Shown here: positions 7,586 to 13,532 of the stretch, in pieces
How positions within the stretch are numbered: position 1 is the first letter of the stretch
How the letters are laid out: every line of letters begins with the position of its first letter
Assembly: GCA_944381295.1 (NCBI GenBank)
Contig: CALWKP010000178.1
Span: forward strand, 1-13,834
DNA: 13,834 nt
Reading direction: 5' to 3'
DNA from: an uncultured Clostridia bacterium
Lineage (GTDB): Bacteria; Bacillota; Clostridia; Oscillospirales; Acutalibacteraceae
The notes under the pieces: model-generated
The model's database searches: none
The model's input: the letters and a program-made list of their open reading frames with translations, nothing else
What the model was told of the DNA's origin: nothing
Made by a program: the position numbers and the translations under genes

Positions 7586-7625
7586 ATAGTTTTAGCACTC
7601 GTCACATGTAAGTGCTAAAACTATA
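7586..7625 (-). promoter_or_regulatory. CIRCE operator (HrcA site) with htpG promoter -10
   Basis: TTAGCACTC (7592-7600), 9 nt, then AAGTGCTAA (7610-7618) matches the CIRCE consensus TTAGCACTC-N9-GAGTGCTAA at 17 of 18 positions. The symmetry is longer than the consensus: 14-bp perfect arms at 7586-7599 and 7611-7624. On the minus strand TATAGT (7625-7620) overlaps the upstream edge and is a plausible -10. The -35 is not clear, since TTGTTT lies about 20 nt upstream. HrcA bound here would block htpG initiation. Confidence 0.9.
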
Positions 7626-7676
7626 CTAATACATTCTCCGAAAAAAAACAAGTATAATTTGTAAACTTTTCTCCCT

Positions 7677-8873
7677 TTAATAGCCCTGATCCATCCCATC
7701 TTCTTTGGGAACATAGCTGTGGTCGATCGTCAGCACTGCATGATAGTTCGGGTCCAAGGAGGCAATCTTCTGCTCCACCAGCTCCATAAGCACTGCGTCG
7801 CTTAACCGAAATCCGAACGGTACCACAATATCAAAAATCAAATTGGAATGTGTCGTCCCAAATACTACCCGGAAATCATGGATACTCAGTTCCGGCGAGA
7901 TATCCTTTACCAGACCCTTTACCTGATTCCTCAGCTCATTGGTGCGTTCATCATCCGTCACTACTGGGTCCAGATGGATAACCAGATGAATCTTCATTTC
8001 TTTTAAGAAATCTCGTTCAATATTATCAATGATATCATGGCTGATCATGATATCCTGCGATGCCGGTACCTCACAATGCACCGATGCAAAACACCTGGAT
8101 GGTCCATAATTATGTACGGTAAGATCATGCAGTCCAATGATTCCCTCATAGCTCATGATCTTTTCATAGATTTGATCGACCAGTTCCTGCTTTGGAGCCA
8201 TCCCCAACAACGGATTGGAAGTATCAATAATCAATTTGACCCCAGACACCATAATGAACAACGCTACACCCAAGCCAAGATAGCCGTCCAGATTGAACCC
8301 GCTGAAATAGGTCACGATCATTCCGAGCAAAATCACCGATGTAGAAATAACATCATTCAAACTATCGGAAGAAGCCGCTGTCAAGGTCATGGAATCGATG
8401 GCCCCACCCATTTTCCGATAAAAAGCACCTTGCCAGAGTTTGATTAAAATCGAGACCACCAATGCTACATAGGCTGCAATCCCTGTTTCTGGCTCAGAAG
8501 GATCCAAAATCTTGGCAAAAGAGCTTTGTGCAAGCTGGAATCCTAAAATCAGGATGATAAAGGAAATAATTAATCCGGAAATATACTCGATACGTTCATG
8601 CCCATAAGGATGTTTTTCATCGGCAGGTTTCCCCGACAGTTTGAATCCTACCAGAGTGACAACTGATGAAGCGGAGTCTGTCAAGTTATTCACCGCATCG
8701 GCAATTACTGCAATGGAGTTGAACAACAGGCCAACCGAAAATTTGATCAGTGATAGCAACAAGTTCGTAACGATCCCGACAACACCGGCAAGCTTGCCAT
8801 AATCCTCGCGCACTTGGGCGTCCTGCGTATTTTCAAAATTCTTGATAAAGATCCTGCACAGCCATTTTGTCAT
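7677..8873 (-). CDS. Cation diffusion facilitator family metal exporter with long C-terminal region
   Basis: CDF proteins are proton-coupled exporters of divalent metals (Zn, Mn, Fe, Co and others) in the inner membrane. The membrane part (about residues 28-216) has six predicted helices. The metal site is suggested by D-A-V-N-N-L-T-D in helix II (59-66) and S-D-S-L-N-D in helix V (169-174), with the conserved H-P-Y-G-H-E-R-I-E-Y (88-97) between helices II and III. The cytosolic tail is about 180 residues, roughly twice the usual dimerization domain. The start at ATG 8873 is chosen because GGAGG (8884-8880) lies 6 nt upstream. The ATG at 8900 lacks such a site. The metal cannot be told from sequence, but D-A-x-N-N in place of H/D-x-x-x-D argues against a simple zinc type. 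Confidence 0.9.
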   Translation of the reverse strand: MTKWLCRIFIKNFENTQDAQVREDYGKLAGVVGIVTNLLLSLIKFSVGLLFNSIAVIADAVNNLTDSASSVVTLVGFKLSGKPADEKHPYGHERIEYISGLIISFIILILGFQLAQSSFAKILDPSEPETGIAAYVALVVSILIKLWQGAFYRKMGGAIDSMTLTAASSDSLNDVISTSVILLGMIVTYFSGFNLDGYLGLGVALFIMVSGVKLIIDTSNPLLGMAPKQELVDQIYEKIMSYEGIIGLHDLTVHNYGPSRCFASVHCEVPASQDIMISHDIIDNIERDFLKEMKIHLVIHLDPVVTDDERTNELRNQVKGLVKDISPELSIHDFRVVFGTTHSNLIFDIVVPFGFRLSDAVLMELVEQKIASLDPNYHAVLTIDHSYVPKEDGMDQGY

Positions 8874-8986
8874 ACTATCCCTCCGAACCGGTACCGACAT
8901 AACGGTTTCCGGGTTTACAAATTCACCTAATTATTTTGTTTATTGTTTGAAATTATTATATATACTCACGTTTTTTTCAAAAAGTA

Positions 8987-9015
8987 CTGCCATTTTTTAG
9001 AAAACACTGTATAAT
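8987..9015 (+). promoter_or_regulatory. Promoter for the HAD phosphatase gene
   Basis: A perfect TATAAT at 9010-9015 lies 17 nt after CTGCCA (8987-8992, 4 of 6 to TTGACA). It is about 53 nt before the ATG at 9068. The AT-rich stretch 8930-8990 between this gene and the divergent CDF gene probably also holds the CDF promoter, which I could not place with confidence. Confidence 0.65.
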
Positions 9016-9067
9016 AATACCATGTGTTTAGCACATCATCTAAAAATCCATAAAGGGAGCAGTGCAG

Positions 9068-9712
9068 ATGGAACAAGGGACAAAACTCTTCATTTTTGAC
9101 TTGGACGGGACTCTCAACCGCACCGAACTTTTCAGCGTAGACGCTCATCAAACCGTACAGGCCGAATTCGGATGGCCTGTACAAACCGCCGAAGAGATTA
9201 TGTCTGTTTTTGGCGAGCCCGTTAACGAATATATGCCGAAAATTCTCCCGGGTGCCGATCCAGATACCATTTCTCGCTATGTCCGCCGGGTTTCGGAAGT
9301 AGAACATGATTTCATCGATCAGGCTGCTTCTTATTGCGGTTGCCCTCAACTCTTAGATATTCTCCATGAACGTGGCTTCCGCACAGCGGTATGTTCCAAT
9401 TCGTCCTACCGGTATATTTCTATGGTACTGTCCGCAATCGACTTAATGGACCGCATCGATTTTATTCAGCCATTAGAAGACGGCATGACCACCAAGAGTC
9501 AAAGTTTGCAAAGTTTACTGAATAAAGTTAAGCCGGCATTTGCGGTCATGGTCGGGGATACCATGATGGATTATCAAGCTGCGGTGGACAACCAGATCCC
9601 CTTCATTGGTTGTGAGTATGGATTCCGTCCGCAGGAGATGCGCAACCTTCAATGCTTTGTGCATCAGCCTCTGGATATCCTTACGCTGACTGCCTCCCAC
9701 TTATCCCACTGA
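9068..9712 (+). CDS. HAD-superfamily hydrolase, phosphoglycolate-phosphatase-like
   Basis: This 214-residue cytosolic hydrolase shows all four HAD motifs: D-L-D-G-T (nucleophile Asp11, acid/base Asp13), Ser110 in V-C-S-N-S-S, Lys143 in T-T-K, and G-D-T-M-M-D (Asp164, Asp168). A helical cap lies between motifs I and II, as in subclass IA (Gph, PgmB, pyrophosphatase PpaX). The substrate is not evident from sequence. An in-frame GTG exists at 9062, but GGGAG (9055-9059) is only 2 nt from it and 8 nt from ATG 9068, so ATG is chosen. The gene stands alone with its own promoter and terminator, converging on corA. Confidence 0.88.
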   Translation: MEQGTKLFIFDLDGTLNRTELFSVDAHQTVQAEFGWPVQTAEEIMSVFGEPVNEYMPKILPGADPDTISRYVRRVSEVEHDFIDQAASYCGCPQLLDILHERGFRTAVCSNSSYRYISMVLSAIDLMDRIDFIQPLEDGMTTKSQSLQSLLNKVKPAFAVMVGDTMMDYQAAVDNQIPFIGCEYGFRPQEMRNLQCFVHQPLDILTLTASHLSH

Positions 9713-9734
9713 TTTCAAGAAAGAAATTGCATGC

Positions 9735-9768
9735 GCTCCCTGCCAAAACAGGGGGCGTTTTGTTTATC
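9735..9768 (+). terminator. Intrinsic terminator after the HAD gene
   Basis: A 9-bp stem CGCTCCCTG / CAGGGGGCG (9735-9743, 9750-9758, one G-T pair) with a CCAAAA loop is followed by TTTTGTTTA. It lies 22 nt past the HAD stop. Confidence 0.85.
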
Positions 9769-9780
9769 CAGAATATCCAG

Positions 9781-9814
9781 AACAGAAAACAGCAAGCCGT
9801 TCTTCGGCCTGCTG
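9781..9814 (-). terminator. Intrinsic terminator after corA
   Basis: Read on the minus strand, CAGCAGGCCG-AAGAA-CGGCTTGCTG (9814-9790, one mismatch) is followed by TTTTCTGTT. It lies 50 nt past the corA stop and 13 nt beyond the plus-strand terminator, giving a convergent pair. Confidence 0.75.
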
Positions 9815-9864
9815 AATCCCATACAAAATTCTATTCTGTGCAAATTCCTTTGCCGGAAGTCCTT

Positions 9865-10788
9865 TCACACCATATCTTTCTTGCGCAGAATAATAAATAC
9901 CACTGCCATGCAAAGTACCGCCAGCGTTACCGGGAACCAAAAACTGGCCATTGGCATTCCATCCACATTCATCCCGTAAATTCCGGAAATAACCGTCGGG
10001 ATGGAAATCAACAGGGTAATCGAAGCTAAAATTTTCATCACAATATTCAAATTGTTGGAAATTACCGACGCAAAAGCATCCATCGTACCGGAAAGAATGT
10101 TTAAATAAATATTGGACATCTCAATAGCCTGTTTGACTTCAATCAACACATCTTCCAACAGATCTTGATCGTCCTCATACAGCTTAATGATACGGCCACG
10201 CATAATCTTTTCCATCGTAATCTCATTGGCTTTCAGGGAAGAGGAAAAGTATACCAAAGATTTCTGAATGTCCATCAATTGAATCAGTTCACGGTTTTTC
10301 ATGGATTTTCGGAGTTCCCGTTCTACTGCATTCGTGATTTTATCGATCTGCTTGAGGTATTGCAGGAATCGGGACGCAATCCGCAGCATCATTTGCAGCA
10401 CAAACCGCGTTTTCAGATTCGTTTGTACCCCTTTCACTACGCCTTCCGAAAATTCGTCCAAAATAGGATTCGGTTTCGTTGAGATCGTGATAACATTTTT
10501 CTCTGTCAGGATAATGCCAAGCGGCGTTGTGATATAGGTAATCGTTTCACCCTGTTTTTCCACCAGCGGCGTGTCCAAAATCACCAGCGTACAGCTGTCC
10601 TCGCTGTCAATATGAGAAGATTCCTCTTCGTCCATTGCTGAACGGATAAATTCTGGTTCTATTTCAAATTCTTGAATTAACCGGTTGATTTCTTCATCCT
10701 CCGGTTCCACACAGTTTACCCAACAACCTGGTTCACATTCCTTAATGGGTTCAATAACTCCATTTACCGTCTTGTAGTAAGATATCAT
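9865..10788 (-). CDS. corA: CorA-family magnesium/divalent cation transporter
   Basis: CorA proteins form pentameric inner-membrane channels importing Mg2+ (some members Co2+, Ni2+ or Zn2+). The 307-residue protein has the usual large cytosolic N-terminal domain, a long acidic/basic helix (about 130-250), two C-terminal membrane helices (about 252-270 and 283-301), and the signature Y-G-M-N (271-274) between them. The tail ends with basic R-K-K. The ATG at 10788 overlaps a 16-codon ORF by ATGA. AAAGGGG lies 11 nt upstream, a long spacer, so initiation may depend on coupling to the leader ORFs. A promoter sits about 215 nt upstream, leaving an unusually long, ORF-bearing leader. Confidence 0.93.
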   Translation of the reverse strand: MISYYKTVNGVIEPIKECEPGCWVNCVEPEDEEINRLIQEFEIEPEFIRSAMDEEESSHIDSEDSCTLVILDTPLVEKQGETITYITTPLGIILTEKNVITISTKPNPILDEFSEGVVKGVQTNLKTRFVLQMMLRIASRFLQYLKQIDKITNAVERELRKSMKNRELIQLMDIQKSLVYFSSSLKANEITMEKIMRGRIIKLYEDDQDLLEDVLIEVKQAIEMSNIYLNILSGTMDAFASVISNNLNIVMKILASITLLISIPTVISGIYGMNVDGMPMASFWFPVTLAVLCMAVVFIILRKKDMV

Positions 10789-10835
10789 CGTACATTATAC
10801 CCCTTTCTGAGCATAACGCCGGATATCCCACTCAT
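10785..10835 (-). CDS. 16-codon leader ORF overlapping corA (second small ORF)
   Basis: The ATG at 10835 directly follows the TGA of the first small ORF, in the same frame. The ORF reads M-S-G-I-S-G-V-M-L-R-K-G-Y-N-V-R and stops at 10785-10787, with its TGA inside the corA start (ATGA). It has no ribosome site of its own. It would be translated only by re-initiation or read-through from the upstream ORF. Length and lack of homologue information make coding uncertain, but the two junctions form a continuous translation chain into corA. Confidence 0.45.
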   Translation of the reverse strand: MSGISGVMLRKGYNVR

Positions 10836-10934
10836 TCAGGCGCGGAAATCCCCACCATCCCAATCAGGAGTACTTACGGCGCTATACTGTTTTTTGTTCC
10901 AAATTCGACTGTCGCCTAACGGGTCCGGTTTCAC
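10836..10934 (-). CDS. 32-codon corA leader peptide starting M-K-P-D-P (MgtL-like opening)
   Basis: The GTG start at 10934 has an excellent ribosome site, AAGGAGG (10948-10942), 7 nt upstream. The peptide begins M-K-P-D-P-L-G-D-S-R and ends D-W-D-G-G-D-F-R-A before TGA. It is too short for ordinary gene finders. It lies about 68 nt inside the leader that starts at the 11009-11036 promoter and is followed at once by the ATG of the next small ORF. The opening resembles enterobacterial MgtL (M-E-P-D-P), whose Asp/Pro codons destabilize the ribosome at low Mg2+ and switch on mgtA. Its placement before a Mg2+ transporter gene suggests a comparable sensor, which is inference. The rest of the peptide is unlike MgtL. 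Confidence 0.6.
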   Translation of the reverse strand: MKPDPLGDSRIWNKKQYSAVSTPDWDGGDFRA

Positions 10935-11008
10935 AGTGGCGCCTCCTTCTGTTGGTGTTGTAATTGTTTTCCATTCTCTATGGACTATGAAATTATCCGT
11001 CGAACCTT

Positions 11009-11036
11009 ATTATAACACAAAAACGGGAGATTGCAA
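11009..11036 (-). promoter_or_regulatory. Promoter of the corA leader transcript
   Basis: On the minus strand TTGCAA (11036-11031), a 16-nt spacer and a perfect TATAAT (11014-11009) lie about 75 nt before the first small ORF. Transcription should start near 11002, giving a leader of about 215 nt before corA. Confidence 0.75.
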
Positions 11037-11044
11037 GCGTGCGG

Positions 11045-11058
11045 GCTTAAATTTAAGC
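11045..11058. repeat. Perfect 14-bp palindrome upstream of the corA promoter
   Basis: GCTTAAATTTAAGC is fully self-complementary and centred about 15 bp upstream of the corA -35. It could be a regulator site. Further along (11066-11100) a weak minus-strand stem (GCCT/AGGC) followed by T7 is the only other structure I see before the ftsZ terminator. Confidence 0.5.
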
Positions 11059-11140
11059 TATATTTTAAAAAAACAGCCTTACAACAACAAAACAGGCATT
11101 TTTTGCCCAAATTCAGGTTTTTTCTTTTAAATCAATCCCA

Positions 11141-11175
11141 CACAAAAGCCCGGCACAACATTCCTGTACCGGGCT
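11141..11175 (-). terminator. Intrinsic terminator after ftsZ
   Basis: On the minus strand AGCCCGGTACA / TGTGCCGGGCT (11175-11165, 11157-11147) forms an 11-bp stem with one G-T pair and a 7-nt loop, followed by TTTTGTG. It begins 26 nt past the ftsZ stop. Confidence 0.88.
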
Positions 11176-11201
11176 GATTTATGAATTCTTCCGCCAGAAA
11201 C

Positions 11202-12266
11202 TTATCGGTTGAAAATCGACATGATATCTGTAAAATCAGTATCCTCATCAATTTTGTTTTCGAATTTGGGTTCTTCCTTTTTCTCCGGTAATGGACCTGG
11301 TGTCCCATCATGGGTCGCGAATCCTGTCGCAATTACCGTTACACTCATTTCATCATCCATCTGCTCGTCAAATGCAGCACCCCAGATAATATTCGCATCT
11401 GCGTGCGCCTGTTCTGCAATCATGGACGATGCTGTTTCGATCTCGTCGAGACCAATATCCGGTGAAGATGTAATATTGATAATAACGCCCTTTGCCCCGG
11501 AGATCGAAGTCTCCAACAGCGGGCTGGAAATCGCCATATTTGCCGCCTGTGTAGCCTTGTCCTTTCCGGACGCTCTGCCAACACCCATATGTGCATATCC
11601 AGCATCCTTCATGACGGCCGTCACGTCTGCAAAGTCAAGGTTGACCAGCCCTGGCAACTTAATCAGGTCTGAAATACTCTGTACACCCTGACGCAGCACA
11701 TCATCCGCCACGCTGAATGCGTTGACCAAGGTGATCCTCTGTTCACTGACTAATTTCAGTCTTTCATTGGGGATTACCACTAAGGAATCCACATGCTCAC
11801 GCAGAGCGGAAATTCCATTTTCCGCCTGTTCCATACGCCGCCGTCCTTCAAAAGCAAACGGCTTGGTTACAATTCCGATGGTCAGCACGCCCATATCGCG
11901 CGCAATTTCCGCAACGATCGGAGCCGCACCAGTACCGGTACCGCCGCCCATACCTGCGGTAATAAACACCATATCGCTTCCGCGGATTGCCGCCGAAATT
12001 GCCTCACGGCTTTCTTCCGCAGCTTTTTGACCCATTTCAGGCTTTGAACCTGCACCTTTACCGTGTGTAACCTTTTCCCCAATCTGTATCTTTTGCGTCG
12101 CCTTCGACCGATACAATGCCTGCTTGTCCGTATTGACCGAAATAAATTCAACGCCCTGTACGCCCATCGTCACCATGCGGTCAACAGCATTTCCACCGCC
12201 ACCGCCTACACCGATCACCTTAATCTGTACAATATTATCAAAGTCGTTATCAATCTCAAACGGCAT
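11202..12266 (-). CDS. ftsZ: Cell division GTPase FtsZ
   Basis: FtsZ polymerizes at midcell into the Z ring and is the tubulin homologue. The 354-residue protein has the G-V-G-G-G-G-G-N-A-V block (19-28), the tubulin signature G-G-G-T-G-T-G-A-A-P (107-116), the T7 loop N-L-D-F-A-D (209-214), and a short acidic linker before the C-terminal D-T-D-F-T-D-I-M-S-I-F-N-R, which replaces the common D-I-P-T-F-L-R type tail. AAGGAGG (12284-12278) is 11 nt from ATG 12266 and 8 nt from an adjacent in-frame GTG at 12269, so the protein may start one residue earlier. A TTG at 12299 is rejected because it lies before the ribosome site. It follows ftsQ but has its own promoter and terminator. Confidence 0.97.
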   Translation of the reverse strand: MPFEIDNDFDNIVQIKVIGVGGGGGNAVDRMVTMGVQGVEFISVNTDKQALYRSKATQKIQIGEKVTHGKGAGSKPEMGQKAAEESREAISAAIRGSDMVFITAGMGGGTGTGAAPIVAEIARDMGVLTIGIVTKPFAFEGRRRMEQAENGISALREHVDSLVVIPNERLKLVSEQRITLVNAFSVADDVLRQGVQSISDLIKLPGLVNLDFADVTAVMKDAGYAHMGVGRASGKDKATQAANMAISSPLLETSISGAKGVIINITSSPDIGLDEIETASSMIAEQAHADANIIWGAAFDEQMDDEMSVTVIATGFATHDGTPGPLPEKKEEPKFENKIDEDTDFTDIMSIFNR

Positions 12267-12320
12267 CACGAAAACGTCCTCCTTGCTTTTATGTTCCAAT
12301 CCCTCTTCTGGAACCCTTAA

Positions 12321-12378
12321 TTTATCACAGATTCATCACTTTTTTATCACTTAAAGTATCTTAGTATTAATTTATCAC
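12321..12378 (-). repeat. GTGATAAA repeats in the ftsZ promoter/leader
   Basis: On the minus strand GTGATAAA occurs at 12378-12371, 12350-12343 and 12328-12321, with a one-mismatch copy GTGATGAA at 12339-12332. The last three are spaced 11 bp apart, about one helical turn, and the first is 28 bp away and overlaps the -10. No protein is known to me for this site. Confidence 0.7.
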
Positions 12379-12397
12379 TTTTAGAGTAAAAATTCAA
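12369..12397 (-). promoter_or_regulatory. Probable ftsZ promoter
   Basis: On the minus strand TTGAAT (12397-12392), a 17-nt spacer and TAAATT (12374-12369) give 4 of 6 matches in each box. Start would be near 12362, about 96 nt before the ATG. The AT-rich setting means another -10 (for example GATACT a little downstream) remains possible. Confidence 0.5.
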
Positions 12398-12532
12398 TAA
12401 AATATTGTTGATTGAACCAAAATTATGAACTTTGGTCGTTTTCCTTTGGATGGACACAAAGTTTTTAACTAATCTGTCACCTCGCTTTTTACGATTTTGG
12501 GAAATTTTGCCGATTTTCCCCTCTTTTTCTGT

Positions 12533-13501
12533 TCATCCCTGGCTTTCTCCAGACGTTTCCGCTGCACTTGAAACTGTGGAGACCGCTCCTTCTGACGTCT
12601 CCGCTCCTGAAGAAGCTGCACTTCCATCCGTTCCCTCGGAAGAAACCTCTTCTGACGGAAGCGTTTCTGAAATAGTTTCTCCTTCTTCGAAATATGCCCG
12701 GTCATCCTCCATTGCATTCGACAAATTTAATACTCCCGCGGCATCTTTCATATCTTCTCTATTCAGGATCTCCTTTGCAAACCGAACCTTATAATCCATG
12801 TCTGCGGGAAGTCCCAAATTAATCGTAATCCTCCCCTCATATTCCACCAATATCTGAAATTGATCGGATAAATCAATCTTGGTAATCCCTGTGATCCCGT
12901 TGGTTTCCAAAACACCGGCTAGTTCACTGAAAATCTGATAGGCCCTCTCGTCTTCATAGACCACACTGTGACCTACATCTGCCGATTTCAGCGCTAACCC
13001 CAAAATAACAGTTTGCCCTTCCGGGGCTGCTGCCGCCTTCTCCAAAACCTTCCCTTCCGGTGACAGCAGCACATAGTTCTCTCCGTACTGAATCACTCCG
13101 GAAACCGGGGCTTCTTCTACCTCAATCAAAATCCGGGCTGGAAGCTGCCGTGATACTTTCGCTTTCCCTATATACGGAAGCTTTTCTTCCATTGCCGCTT
13201 CCGCTGCCCCGGTATCCGCCAAAAACAGGTTTTCTCCTGTCTTGATTGTACATGTCTGAATGATTTCCTGTTCCGAATAGCGCGAAGTCCCTGTTACGCG
13301 AATCTCACTGATCTGAAACAGTACTGTCAGGCTTAGCGCAACTGCCGCGACTAGTACCGTTAATATCGTCATCAGATAAAACACCAGCAGCGCCCGGCGG
13401 CGTTTTCTCGCTTTGTCGCGTGCTGCTCTTTTCCTGCGCTGTCCCGGCGTCAGACGCGGTTGCGGACGCCTCTCGCCGTTATCATGATATGGTTTCTCCA
13501 C
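12533..13501 (-). CDS. ftsQ: Cell division protein FtsQ/DivIB
   Basis: FtsQ (DivIB in Gram-positives) is a bitopic divisome protein linking FtsL/FtsB and septal wall synthesis. The 322-residue protein has a strongly basic cytosolic N-terminus (about 1-36, many Arg/Lys), one membrane helix (about 37-63), a POTRA domain (about 64-132, starting I-S-E-I-R-V-T-G), a beta domain to about 262, and a Ser/Thr/Glu-rich tail (about 275-322) of low complexity facing outside. The GTG start is supported by GGGAGG 8 nt upstream. It lies 31 nt after murA on the same strand, so the two are likely co-transcribed. No good terminator is seen between it and ftsZ. Two weak inverted repeats lie at 12416-12436 and 12499-12520. 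Confidence 0.92.
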   Translation of the reverse strand: MEKPYHDNGERRPQPRLTPGQRRKRAARDKARKRRRALLVFYLMTILTVLVAAVALSLTVLFQISEIRVTGTSRYSEQEIIQTCTIKTGENLFLADTGAAEAAMEEKLPYIGKAKVSRQLPARILIEVEEAPVSGVIQYGENYVLLSPEGKVLEKAAAAPEGQTVILGLALKSADVGHSVVYEDERAYQIFSELAGVLETNGITGITKIDLSDQFQILVEYEGRITINLGLPADMDYKVRFAKEILNREDMKDAAGVLNLSNAMEDDRAYFEEGETISETLPSEEVSSEGTDGSAASSGAETSEGAVSTVSSAAETSGESQG

Positions 13502-13532
13502 GCCTTGAACCTCCCTGCGGAAAATGCCCTTC

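Noticed and set aside
10789..11002. M-box (ykoK) or NiCo riboswitch in the corA leader
   Set aside because: The G-T-T-A-G-G element is superficially M-box-like, but the rest of the conserved blocks are absent. A covariance-model search would settle it.
12321..12330. DnaA box upstream of ftsZ (TTATCACA)
   Set aside because: It lacks one base of the TTATNCACA spacing, and the copies form a GTGATAAA series rather than DnaA boxes.
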